Below, in pieces: positions 48,088 to 56,166 of a stretch of DNA of 56,166 bases. Within the stretch, counting starts at the first letter, position 1. Every line of letters starts with the position of its first letter. A model generated the notes under the pieces. That model made no database searches, had not been told where the DNA came from, and was given only the letters and a program-made list of their open reading frames with translations. Source of the stretch: Desulfobacterium sp. (GTDB lineage Bacteria; Desulfobacterota; Desulfobacteria; Desulfobacterales; Desulfobacteraceae); contig JAEINR010000030.1 in NCBI GenBank assembly GCA_016342325.1, positions 1 through 56,166 of the forward strand, written 5' to 3'. The position numbers were made by a program, and so were the translations under genes.

Positions 48088-50253
48088 TTAAAAAAGAGTT
48101 GAAATAAAACAATTTAGCCGGTCCCAGCCTGAGTCATGGCTGGAGTTGGTAAAGGGCTTTTCATCTATTCCGCTAAAAAGCGTGTCACTGTGACGAAAAG
48201 AGAGCAATCCGCCCCTGCTGTCCCCGATATAGGTCAATCGTTTCGCGTCGGTGCCGGCCACAAAAACCGATGCGGCGTAACCGGGTGTATCGTGGGTGGT
48301 GATCTGGGTCAGGGTGGCTGTCTGCCCATCGACAATACCCAATACCAGCACGCCTTTGGTGCCGACTGCCGTATGAATATAGGACTGATGGACGGAAATA
48401 GCCTCGGCCCGTCCGTCTGTGGCAAAGGTGGCCGTCTTTATCGGTTTGGTGGGATCGGAAAGGTCGATGAGAACAACGCCCGCGTCGCCATCCGCTACCA
48501 CGGCAAACTGATCCTTGACATCGATATCCAGGGCCTCCCCCGGGGTTTCAAATGAGGAGACCGGTCCTTTGGGTTCAAGGGGGTCTGTGACGTCAAACAC
48601 CTCAAGACCCGTACCATTGACAACCAGGGCATACAATTTCACTTCTCCGGAACTCTCCTCGGCTTGGAACAGGGCCAGGGCCAGGGCCCCGGCATTTTCA
48701 ACTAATATGCTGCCCTTGTGGACGAGGTTATTTTCCCCATCGATCCCTGCAATGAAAAGTCCGTTGCCGGTATCGGTATAATATACAAACGTTTCTTCCT
48801 CTTTGGTCATCAGGGTGATATCCGAAACCCAGGTGACATTTTCTTCCTTGTATTCAGAAACAATAAAAGGGGCACTTTTGTCAACGACATCAACCACGGA
48901 AATACCGGCCGCTCCGTCTGCAATGTACGCACGGTCATCTTCCACATAAAGGCCATTGGCCACTCCCGTGGTCGTGACCTGTCCAACCAGGCGATACTCT
49001 CCTTCAGTGACGAGATCAATGATGCGCAGTCCATCCTTTGATCCGTCATTGTCAAGGAGATATGCATGGTTTTTCTCCACAAAGACGGTATCGCCATCAG
49101 CCGGGGGATCAAAGGAGGCGGTTTTTGAATAGACAAAGGCGCCTGTCTGGGCAACACTTGCAAGCCCGTCCGTGGTATCGGCCACAAAAATCTTTCCGCC
49201 GACGGCATACACCCCGTAAACGCCACAGCTTTCATAGGTTCCCGCATTGACCGGATCGGTTTTATCCGAGACATCCACAACGAAAAGGCCTTCGGTCCCG
49301 TCCGCCGTATAGACCTTGTTATCCGATAGAAAAACCCCGGCGGCAGTGCCGGGGGTTTCAATCTGACCGACCTTGTCAAGGTTCATGGTCAGGGGGTTGG
49401 CAAGATCGGAAAACAGGGAGAGAATGGTCAGGCCGTAGGTGGTATCGGAAATATATATATGGGTATCGTCAACGGCGAGATCCTTTACAAGGGAGACCTG
49501 CCCATAGTACTGGGAGGTTCTCATGTCAAACCTGTCCAGGAGTACCGGCTTGGAATCCACGGTAACGTCAAACACCCTCAGGCCGTAATACGTGTCCAGG
49601 ACAAAGGCATATTTGACGTTGTTGATAAGGGCGACTTTGACATTAATATGACCACCGGAAAAGGGCTCGTCTTCGCCTTCCTTTGTGAATTCTGAAAACT
49701 CCTCGTGGAACCCTGACTGGTTGGGATTCCCGGGGTTGCTCACATCAATGATGCGAAGGCCGAAATAGTAATCCGCCAGATACGCCCGGCTGTCCAGGTA
49801 ATCCACGGCGGATCCGTAAACAGTGTTGCTCTTGTGATCCGTGAGAAGTTCTCCCATGACAATCGGTTCCATGGGGTCGGCAACATTGATGACCTGGAAG
49901 CCCCCGCTGCCGCAGGCGGCATAGATCTTTTTGTTGTCGCTGTCATAGACAATCCCCTTGATCCCTTTTTGGGTCTTTAGTGAAATACGGGATTTTTCCA
50001 CAAGGTTTGCCCCATCAAGAATGACGAACACATCTCCGACGGTGTAGAAAAGAAGTGTCCCGTCCTGATCCGAAGCCATATTTGTCCTGGAAACCTCGGG
50101 CCATCCTTTTTCAAACGTAATGTCTTTAAGGGTTTCATCCCCCGGGCAGGGAATAGCGACAAGTAAGACCAGCGCAAAGATGGCACATTGGTTGATGAAC
50201 CGTTTCAGGATCTCCGGATTAAAACTTGAACGATACGTTGCATGCATAGCCAT
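48088..50253 (-). CDS. exported LVIVD-repeat beta-propeller protein
   Basis: A 721-aa exported protein made almost wholly of LVIVD-type repeats: phrases of the form GGFQVINVADPMEPIVMGE, FGLRIIDVSNPGNPNQSG, YGLRVFDVTVDSKPVLLDR, EGLFVVDVSDKTDPVNAGT, AGISVVDVVDKSAPFIVSE recur about every 45-50 residues, giving one or two propellers. The signal segment is internal to a longer N-terminus (FALVLLVAIPCPG near residue 35). The ATG at 50253 was chosen because GGAG lies 6 nt upstream; it overlaps the end of the barrel gene by 35 nt. Known LVIVD proteins are mostly surface proteins of unknown role. Confidence 0.83.
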   Translation of the reverse strand: MAMHATYRSSFNPEILKRFINQCAIFALVLLVAIPCPGDETLKDITFEKGWPEVSRTNMASDQDGTLLFYTVGDVFVILDGANLVEKSRISLKTQKGIKGIVYDSDNKKIYAACGSGGFQVINVADPMEPIVMGELLTDHKSNTVYGSAVDYLDSRAYLADYYFGLRIIDVSNPGNPNQSGFHEEFSEFTKEGEDEPFSGGHINVKVALINNVKYAFVLDTYYGLRVFDVTVDSKPVLLDRFDMRTSQYYGQVSLVKDLAVDDTHIYISDTTYGLTILSLFSDLANPLTMNLDKVGQIETPGTAAGVFLSDNKVYTADGTEGLFVVDVSDKTDPVNAGTYESCGVYGVYAVGGKIFVADTTDGLASVAQTGAFVYSKTASFDPPADGDTVFVEKNHAYLLDNDGSKDGLRIIDLVTEGEYRLVGQVTTTGVANGLYVEDDRAYIADGAAGISVVDVVDKSAPFIVSEYKEENVTWVSDITLMTKEEETFVYYTDTGNGLFIAGIDGENNLVHKGSILVENAGALALALFQAEESSGEVKLYALVVNGTGLEVFDVTDPLEPKGPVSSFETPGEALDIDVKDQFAVVADGDAGVVLIDLSDPTKPIKTATFATDGRAEAISVHQSYIHTAVGTKGVLVLGIVDGQTATLTQITTHDTPGYAASVFVAGTDAKRLTYIGDSRGGLLSFRHSDTLFSGIDEKPFTNSSHDSGWDRLNCFISTLF

Positions 50254-51121
50254 CTTCATCTCCAGTTCGAGCTTCCAGCCCAAGAATAATATTTTTTGTC
50301 AGTCCAATTCCTACCCCACCAAAAAAAGAGATATGATTCGTTTCCTGGATATCGCCTTCATAGTAAATTGGGTCGTTCTTAAATCCTTCATCGGTGACAA
50401 TATTGCCACTGTCGGAAAACGTTTCATCTGCGAAAAAATGGGACACCTTACACCCGGCATAGGGTGTAAACTTAAGGGTTAATCCGGAAAAGGGTTGCCA
50501 TTCATAACCGTCAACAGCCGCCACCAGACTTAGCTGCACTTCATGTAGTTTGGAGGCATACTCCATGTCATACCATTCAGTCGTTTCCGAACCGGCTCTT
50601 TTTTTGACGTCAAAATCAAAATATCTGTATCTCAAATCAAGTCCGAGATTCAGGTGATGGTTTTCAGAGATCTCTTTTTTATACGGCTGCAGGCTGATTC
50701 CGCCGCCGTACACTGGAAAGGCATCGCTTTCAAAGGTGGTGTTGATACGGTAGGAATATTTATTGTCCGTAAGGGTGTCCTGGAAATTAAAATCGACTTC
50801 AGCCTCGGCATAGCCAGCTGTAAGATAAAAAAAAGGCAGGCTTTTGAATTTAAATCCGGCCTTTACCCCGGCATAGGCGTAGGAATTCACAGATGACCGC
50901 AACTTTGTATAGATACGGTTTTCGTTGATACTGTCCTTTTCAACGGCTCTCTCCGTCTGATCCGGGAACATGTTCTCTTGAAGCTCATATTCAAGGCCGA
51001 TCATGAAGATGCTTTTTGTGGTTTCACTTTCAAACAAACAGGGGAAATGGGTGTTTGATGCTGCGTAAAGGGGTTGAAAGGAACAGCAGATGAGCAGGCA
51101 GGCCATAATAATTATTTTCAT
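50219..51121 (-). CDS. outer-membrane beta-barrel protein
   Basis: A 300-aa protein with a signal peptide (1-20, PLYAA) and alternating amphipathic strands to the end, closing with CNVSFKF, that is a terminal Phe as in outer-membrane proteins. Strand-like stretches include AYAGVKAGFKFKSLPFFYLTAGYAEA, LNLGLDLRYRYFDFDVKK, LTLKFTPYAGCKVSHFF and HISFFGGVGIGLTKNIILGLEA, consistent with a barrel of about 12 strands. No specific family recognised. Its end overlaps the start of the LVIVD gene, so the two are probably coupled in expression. Confidence 0.75.
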   Translation of the reverse strand: MKIIIMACLLICCSFQPLYAASNTHFPCLFESETTKSIFMIGLEYELQENMFPDQTERAVEKDSINENRIYTKLRSSVNSYAYAGVKAGFKFKSLPFFYLTAGYAEAEVDFNFQDTLTDNKYSYRINTTFESDAFPVYGGGISLQPYKKEISENHHLNLGLDLRYRYFDFDVKKRAGSETTEWYDMEYASKLHEVQLSLVAAVDGYEWQPFSGLTLKFTPYAGCKVSHFFADETFSDSGNIVTDEGFKNDPIYYEGDIQETNHISFFGGVGIGLTKNIILGLEARTGDEDGYACNVSFKF

Positions 51122-51166
51122 GCATCAATTCCGTTTAAGAGGGTCATCATCAGAGTTGCACCACAA

Positions 51167-52696
51167 TCAATTCAACAGGAGTTCATATTTATAGAAGGTC
51201 ACCTTTCGATCCTCGCTGAAATCCAGGGTAAATGCCTGGCATGAATTGTCTTTGAAAACAATGGAAGCGTTGTTTAAAAATCCGTTAAACGGCTGTTTTT
51301 GAATCGTATCATCAAAAACGAGATGCCATTCTTTTTCCTCCACCATGGCAGGATAGGCCATGTGACTCCCATCGGGGCTGAACCAGGGAAAACCGACGTC
51401 GGCAAATAACGGTCCGGGTTTTCCGTTTTTAACCATCAGCATTTTTCCTGAGTTTATGGCGGTGTAGACAACGGTTTCAGAGTCGGGACTGAACACGGGC
51501 TTGCGAACCAGCTGGTACTTTTCACCCAATGAACCATCATAAAATATTTGCCAATATTTACCTGTCCATACCCGGAAAGCAAGATGCTTGGAATCCGGGC
51601 TGAACACGGGCACACCCACAGAGTCATAGGTGTGGAGCTCCGGAGTTTCCTGGGCCTTCTTAACCACAACCACCACACCCTTGTCTTTCTTTGTAATGCC
51701 TGAATAGGCAAAACGGGTTGAGTCAGGACTGAAGGTCAAAGAGGCAAGGGTCGTAAACTCCGGCCCCTCCTGTCCGTCCAGAACCACACGCCAGTTTTCT
51801 TTATCCATCATCGCATAGGCAAAGCGTTTCGAATCCGGGCTGAAGACAAGGTTTCCCACGGCAGGATAGCGGGTCATGGCAATATCGTTTTCAACGTAAA
51901 ATAATTTATTATTATCCTGGGCCGCATGGATGCATCGTTTTGAATCCGGGCTGAATTTCAGGTTCTGGATATTTTCATACCCCGTTTTTGAGATTTTTTT
52001 ATCCTTGGCCAGGTACCATTTGTCCTTCCGCTTCAGGCTAAAGGCAAGGTGCTTGGAATCCGGGCTGAAAGTTATCTCCTTGGCATTGTCAAGGCCTTTC
52101 ATGATGACCTTGCCGTTCAGCACCACAAAGACCTTCTTTTCATTTACCCCTATAAATGCCAGATGTTTTGAATCCGGGCTGAATACAGGGTAGCCCTTGA
52201 TGCCGTCAAATGTGGCAATGACCCTCCCGTCTTCAACCAGGGCCTGCTTTTTTTTAATGGGCACCCTGTAAGCCAGGCGTTGGCCGTCCGGGCTGAAAAG
52301 GGCCCGGTCCAGCCCTTCAAATTCAGGCTGCTCCTTTCCGTTGGTCACCATAAATGCTTTCTCCCCCCGGAAGGCGATATAAGCGTACCTGGAGCCGTCG
52401 GGATTGAAAAAGGGCGTCCCTTTTGCGATATTTTGATACCCCGGTCCTTCAATCCCGTCAATGGTGACGAACATGAGATCGTCCCTTTTCTTCACAAAAG
52501 CGAAATGGGTTGAATCCTCTCTGTTGAGTTTAATGGATTGAACAAAAAGGGTCTCGCTTCCATTGGCCGTTCCAATGACAACCGCCTTTTCCGGTAATTC
52601 CCTGGCATGGACCGTTGAATCGGCATTCAACAGCCCCATCAGAATGGCCAGAAGCCCCCCTGCGGTTATTGCAAGGGTTGACAATTTAACCTTCAT
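51167..52696 (-). CDS. exported PD40 (TolB-like) beta-propeller protein
   Basis: A 509-aa exported protein: signal peptide about 1-32 (VHA), then ten copies of the PD40 motif in the form FSPDSKHLAF (first copies FNPDGSRYAY and FSPDGQRLAY, last FSPDGSHMAY), spaced about 40-48 residues. PD40 repeats form TolB-type propellers in the periplasm. The repeats are unusually alike, so the DNA shows a recurring GAATCCGGGCTGA. The ATG at 52696 (three codons after the first ATG) is preferred because AAGG precedes it at 9 nt; it overlaps the FadL gene stop. Ligand unknown. Confidence 0.83.
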   Translation of the reverse strand: MKVKLSTLAITAGGLLAILMGLLNADSTVHARELPEKAVVIGTANGSETLFVQSIKLNREDSTHFAFVKKRDDLMFVTIDGIEGPGYQNIAKGTPFFNPDGSRYAYIAFRGEKAFMVTNGKEQPEFEGLDRALFSPDGQRLAYRVPIKKKQALVEDGRVIATFDGIKGYPVFSPDSKHLAFIGVNEKKVFVVLNGKVIMKGLDNAKEITFSPDSKHLAFSLKRKDKWYLAKDKKISKTGYENIQNLKFSPDSKRCIHAAQDNNKLFYVENDIAMTRYPAVGNLVFSPDSKRFAYAMMDKENWRVVLDGQEGPEFTTLASLTFSPDSTRFAYSGITKKDKGVVVVVKKAQETPELHTYDSVGVPVFSPDSKHLAFRVWTGKYWQIFYDGSLGEKYQLVRKPVFSPDSETVVYTAINSGKMLMVKNGKPGPLFADVGFPWFSPDGSHMAYPAMVEEKEWHLVFDDTIQKQPFNGFLNNASIVFKDNSCQAFTLDFSEDRKVTFYKYELLLN

Positions 52697-54449
52697 GTTT
52701 GTCATCCTTATGAAAGGGGTTGATCATATTAACAAGTCTGCCCAACATGTTAAATGGCAAAGCCACTATATTTCCAATCGCTGAGAGTCTTCGTCCCTGT
52801 TCTTCTATGGGCATGGTGATACCGACGGCGAAAATCTTAACGGTAAGACTCTGCTCATAGTCAAGGCCGGCATAGGGACTGCCCACATCGGTAAATATGT
52901 TGGAGTTGAAGTTGGAGCTGGTATTGTTGGGAACCTTGTAGTCATGGTAAAAAAGGTAACCGAAACTGAGATCCAGGCGCATGTTCTTGGCTTGTCGAAT
53001 GCCGATGCCGCAACCGATAAATTCAGCATCGGGCATGGAGCCTGCGTCGAACAGATGCGCCTGATGGGAGGTGGGCCTCTTCTCATAGCCGGCCCGGAGG
53101 CAGAGTTTGGGGGTTGCCTGGTATTCCATCCCCACACTCCAATGCCAGGTATCTTTCATATCCCTGTCCACCACGATGCCGCTGTCGCCTCCCTTGGCAC
53201 CCAAAAGTTTTGCAGACTGAAGTGGATGGATTTTTTGGTCAAACTTAAAACTGTCTTGTTCTATGATGGACCAGTCTGCCCAGTGAACGTCAAAAAGAAG
53301 CTTGAGCTTTTCCATGGGCTTGACCATGATACCGGTCTGCACCCGCTGGGGATACCGCACCGTTCCGGTCACCGTACCCGACTGAAAGGGAACCGATTTA
53401 ATGGGCAGGTCCAGCATGCCCGCCGTCTGCATGGTCTGGGGGGAACTGGCGTTCCAGTCCACCGTGGCCCGGTACTGGTCGCTGTATTCAAAAAAATAAT
53501 CGCCCCTCATCTCGGATTTTATGGCGCTCTGGTAGCAAATACCAAAGGAAAACCAACTCTGGGGACGCCAGAGAAGCCCCAGGTTGAAAGACGGTGAAAA
53601 GTCGTCCCTGAGGTTCAAGTCGGCCCGGACATTGGTCTCGTAGGGCCCACTGCCGCCGCCGTACCAGGGGGGCGGCATGGTCTCCTGGGAGATATAGGGG
53701 ATGTTCAGGTCCTTGGTGGCGTCCCCCAGCACCCGCTGGAGGGCGACCAGTTCATTGGGTGCCCGAGAATCGATCTCGGTTCCCATGGCAGACTGCCCGA
53801 GACAGACGGCCAACCCCACGGACAGGGTCTCTGTCAGTTTCAGGGATGCCGTGGGCGCCGTATAGATCAGGTGCTGGGCATATCCTGATTTAATTTTAAA
53901 CCGCAGGGGATCGTCCTCATCCCGATGGGTCATACCGCCGCCATAGGGGGCGTAGTTGGCGTGGGCAAAGGTCCATTTAGAATCCTTGGCCCTGGAGGAG
54001 AGCCCCATGCTGGATCCAATGGAAAAGTCAAGGGGGCCATAGAAGGGTAAGAACATTCGGCCGGACGAGCTGGTGCCCTCGGTTCCGGCCAGGGGATCCG
54101 GGCCGCCATGGGCGCTCAACGGATCATCGGGATTGTAGGGTGCCCGGGGGCCCCAGGTGTCTCCCATGAGCCCTTCCCAGTCCTCATCGGCCGTGAACTT
54201 TCCGGTTCTCTTTAGAAACGGAAGCGCATAGGTGTTTCTCAACATCTTTCCGTCATCCACCCAGGAGAGGCCGGCCGGGTTGTAATGGGTGGGAAGGGAG
54301 CTTGCAGGATCGGCAGTCACGGTGTTGGCCAGGGCGATGGCCCGGGCATCCACGGCCATTTGCTCGTTGTTGACGCCTAGGGCCGTATGAGCCAGTGTCA
54401 GCTCCAAGACCAGGACCAGGATCAGTGTGGCACGTTTTGGATTAATCAC
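52686..54449 (-). CDS. FadL/TodX family outer-membrane transporter
   Basis: A 587-aa barrel of the OmpP1/FadL/TodX family, which takes up hydrophobic substrates such as fatty acids. Signal peptide about 4-25; the mature part begins NNEQMAVDARAIALANTVTA and contains SSLPTHYNPAGLSWVD near 50, the NPAG block characteristic of the family. Further barrel strands run to the end. It starts at GTG 54449, which overlaps the stop of the preceding gene by 8 nt; GGAG lies about 9 nt upstream, and the longer open frame lies inside the neighbour. At 587 aa it is longer than E. coli FadL (~420-450). Export of fatty acids to the beta-oxidation cluster at 17549 is a tempting link but not shown. Confidence 0.82.
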   Translation of the reverse strand: MINPKRATLILVLVLELTLAHTALGVNNEQMAVDARAIALANTVTADPASSLPTHYNPAGLSWVDDGKMLRNTYALPFLKRTGKFTADEDWEGLMGDTWGPRAPYNPDDPLSAHGGPDPLAGTEGTSSSGRMFLPFYGPLDFSIGSSMGLSSRAKDSKWTFAHANYAPYGGGMTHRDEDDPLRFKIKSGYAQHLIYTAPTASLKLTETLSVGLAVCLGQSAMGTEIDSRAPNELVALQRVLGDATKDLNIPYISQETMPPPWYGGGSGPYETNVRADLNLRDDFSPSFNLGLLWRPQSWFSFGICYQSAIKSEMRGDYFFEYSDQYRATVDWNASSPQTMQTAGMLDLPIKSVPFQSGTVTGTVRYPQRVQTGIMVKPMEKLKLLFDVHWADWSIIEQDSFKFDQKIHPLQSAKLLGAKGGDSGIVVDRDMKDTWHWSVGMEYQATPKLCLRAGYEKRPTSHQAHLFDAGSMPDAEFIGCGIGIRQAKNMRLDLSFGYLFYHDYKVPNNTSSNFNSNIFTDVGSPYAGLDYEQSLTVKIFAVGITMPIEEQGRRLSAIGNIVALPFNMLGRLVNMINPFHKDDKHEG

Positions 54450-56070
54450 GGCCAAACTCCATGGGAAGTCTGAATGAGAGAGAGAAGTACTCGCTGTTTC
54501 CAAGTCCGATGCCAAGGCTGACATTCACCCTGAGCTTGTTGGAGAGTCTCCAGGACGACCCAATGGAGAGGCTGGAAGAGGTCTGGGTCTGGTACTCCTG
54601 GGGTTCGGCCCCTATGTAGTATCTCTTTGACTTGAAAGTATAGGAATAGGAGTACCCCAGGGTGACCGAAGTAATATAGGATACCGAGTAGCCAAGCCCC
54701 ACACTGAACCCCAGGGAATCTCCCCTATCGAACCGTTCCAGGGTGTTGCCCCCGATCTTATAGTCCAGGTCTTTTATGGGAAAACGATAGTTGTAAGACA
54801 GGGTTCCGAATGCCATGATGGGATCGATGGCCTTGCTCAAAGAGACACTCCCGGCCAAGGCGTATCCGCCGGTGCCCGTGGAAAGATCGTAAGCCGGGTT
54901 CACCTCATAGGGGCTGCGCCCCATGGGACAGGTCAGGGTGGTGTTAAAAATCATGGACGGTATTTTTCCGCCGGCCTTGATGGGCTGAAAACTGGCACCG
55001 AAGCTCACATCGCCGAAATCGGTGACGTGTTTTGAATCGTCCCGACCAACGGCATCGTACTCATAGACGAAGGGAATGGAGGCTTCCAGGGTCAGGTTGT
55101 CCATCATGGGATATTCTATGGTAAAGGTGTTTGTAAGGGTGTGGTTGCTGTTGTGTTCGACGGTGCTGATCTCAGTGAGGGAATCAAAGGCATAGTAGGT
55201 GTAGCTAAGCGAGTACTCAAACCCGAAGCCCCCCTCTCTCATGAGGGTGTAATTTCCGTCCGCCGCCTCAAGGATATCTTCGTCTCTGTCCTTCTTTTCG
55301 TCCTTGCTCTCCGTGAGTTCCCCCCGGATCTCTTCGGCGTCAAGCAGGCTTTTCACCTGCTCCTTGAGTTCGTCCAACTCAGACTCAAGGGTTTCCATGG
55401 CCAGGGAATTCACGGGTGGGGTTTGGATTACGGCCTGGGTTGACTTATCTGCCTCCCCTAGGGTTGTATCGTTCTCTCCCCAGGAAGTATCCGTACCGGA
55501 ATCCTCCCAGGCGGATTCACTTTCAGGCGCGTCCCAGGAAGAATCAGCAACCGTTGCCGTGTCCTTGTTCAACACGGGTTCGGCCGGAGGGACCTCCTTG
55601 GCCGTGTCCGCCCCAGGTGCGACCGGGACAGTCGCCTTGGCCGTGTCCACCCCAGGTGCGACCGGGACAATCGCCTTGGCCGTGTCCGTCACAGGTGCGA
55701 CCGGGGCAGTCGCCTTGGCCTTGTCCGCCGCAGGTTCAACGGCCCTGGCAAGGGTTTCTCGTTCCATTATCACGGATTCAAGGGAGGCGTTTTTTGCCTT
55801 AAGCGCGTTCCTTTCCGAGACAGCCGCGTCATACTCGGCATAGGGTCCGATACGAACTGAGTAAAACAGTTTATTGTCGCTTGTGTTTATTTTTATCAGA
55901 TAGGCATCAGGTGCGATCTCACGGAGATCGGTTTTAAAACTTTCGGCGTTGTCTTGGATTAAGAATGCGCCAAATTGAATCTCATATTCTAGGCCACGCG
56001 CAAGGGCAGGACTCATTGTGAGACAAATCAGAAAAACAGAAATCAGGGTAACTCGAATTTTTAGATCCAA
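54442..56070 (-). CDS. SPOR-domain outer-membrane barrel protein
   Basis: A 542-aa exported protein. Residues 1-24 are a signal peptide (PALA); about 27-105 a SPOR-like domain (YEIQFGAFLIQDNAESFKTDL, LFYSVRIGPYAEYDAA), which in other proteins binds denuded peptidoglycan; about 112-165 a tandem repeat of TAKAxVPVAPGxD units; about 215-265 a short coiled coil; about 275-542 a barrel of the outer-membrane transporter type ending in LSFRLPMEFGRD. It begins with TTG after GGAGAAGG; there is no ATG before the signal peptide. First gene of the envelope operon. A link between peptidoglycan and outer membrane is the reading suggested by the domain order. Confidence 0.8.
   Translation of the reverse strand: MDLKIRVTLISVFLICLTMSPALARGLEYEIQFGAFLIQDNAESFKTDLREIAPDAYLIKINTSDNKLFYSVRIGPYAEYDAAVSERNALKAKNASLESVIMERETLARAVEPAADKAKATAPVAPVTDTAKAIVPVAPGVDTAKATVPVAPGADTAKEVPPAEPVLNKDTATVADSSWDAPESESAWEDSGTDTSWGENDTTLGEADKSTQAVIQTPPVNSLAMETLESELDELKEQVKSLLDAEEIRGELTESKDEKKDRDEDILEAADGNYTLMREGGFGFEYSLSYTYYAFDSLTEISTVEHNSNHTLTNTFTIEYPMMDNLTLEASIPFVYEYDAVGRDDSKHVTDFGDVSFGASFQPIKAGGKIPSMIFNTTLTCPMGRSPYEVNPAYDLSTGTGGYALAGSVSLSKAIDPIMAFGTLSYNYRFPIKDLDYKIGGNTLERFDRGDSLGFSVGLGYSVSYITSVTLGYSYSYTFKSKRYYIGAEPQEYQTQTSSSLSIGSSWRLSNKLRVNVSLGIGLGNSEYFSLSFRLPMEFGRD
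55598..55745 (-). repeat. 39-bp tandem repeat in the SPOR protein gene
   Basis: Three full units (55598-55636, 55637-55675, 55676-55714) and a partial, diverged fourth. On the plus strand each begins TTGGCCGTGTCC. A 39-bp unit equals 13 codons, so changes of copy number keep the frame and would alter the length of the linker between SPOR domain and barrel. Confidence 0.8.
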
Positions 56071-56166
56071 TGTGCCTTCTCCGTTTCTTTTTTAGTTTCT
56101 TAGCTCTTATTTTCGTGTTTTATTGGCAAGAGAATCATGTGCTTTTCACATAAGCCTTTGTCAATT
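56071..56166 (-). promoter_or_regulatory. upstream region of the envelope operon, possible -35 box
   Basis: On the minus strand TTGACA is present at 56159-56164, but no good -10 box follows at 16-18 nt; CATGAT at 19 nt is the best. The promoter may lie here or further upstream outside the window. Confidence 0.25.

Noticed and set aside
51167-52696. Regularly spaced short DNA repeats resembling a CRISPR array
   Set aside because: The repeats encode PD40 motifs in frame; spacing is about 125-145 nt and the sequence between them is coding.

Overview
The window looks like chromosomal DNA of a sulfate-reducing deltaproteobacterium of the Desulfobacteraceae type. The evidence is the electron-confurcating Hdr gene set (HdrA, HdrB, HdrC, MvhD and a FrhB-like subunit, including an HdrA with an inserted GltD module), a fatty-acid beta-oxidation cluster, many sigma-54 activators, a VPLPA-CTERM exported protein and a cyclic-di-GMP-I riboswitch. 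This assignment rests on gene content only; no rRNA or tRNA is present.

Layout. (1) 99-3900: a GAF/AAA+ sigma-54 activator, then on the minus strand a VPLPA-CTERM exported protein with a long leader that carries a c-di-GMP-I riboswitch, a small terminator and a ~139-bp MITE-like insertion. (2) 3905-8885, minus: a five-gene glycerate-type catabolic operon (GntR/FCD regulator, metallo-beta-lactamase-fold protein, GntP permease, TPR protein, glycerate 2-kinase) with a candidate autoregulatory operator. (3) 9104-10515: an ISAzo13-type insertion sequence whose transposase is broken by a palindromic insert. (4) 10624-17311, plus: PspA, a YqiJ-like membrane protein, a YqiK-like flotillin, a metallophosphoesterase and a CHAT cysteine protease in one tight operon that ends at a strong hairpin. 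This is the best candidate here for an undescribed system: membrane-stress sensing parts joined to a caspase-like effector. (5) 17549-26997, plus: fatty-acid oxidation (hydroxyacyl-CoA dehydrogenase/enoyl-CoA hydratase, thiolase, START protein, acyl-CoA ligase), then a TetR regulator, a radical SAM protein and an aldehyde dehydrogenase; two identical 16-bp palindromes mark the probable TetR operators. (6) 27048-29459: a mobile-element zone with two orphan ribbon-helix-helix antitoxins, a HicB-like gene cut by an IscB element, and the predicted omega (HEARO) RNA.

(7) 29608-39497, minus: a seven-gene Hdr-type flavin/iron-sulfur electron-transfer operon led by a receiver protein. It is preceded by a sigma-54 promoter and palindromic upstream sites, next to a PAS/AAA+/Fis activator (39791-41494) that is the obvious candidate regulator. 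(8) 41511-56070, minus: nine closely packed genes, nearly all for exported or membrane proteins: three different beta-propeller proteins (PQQ-like, LVIVD, PD40), a PKD lipoprotein, a FadL-type porin, a SPOR-domain outer-membrane protein, another barrel, a membrane-anchored repeat protein and a secreted protein with a clipped Cys tail. I cannot name the function of this envelope cluster.

Three copies of a ~20-nt sequence with CCGG-CTTGT-CCGG core lie just upstream of genes, and two terminator-like hairpins share the core TTCAGGC/GCCTGAA.
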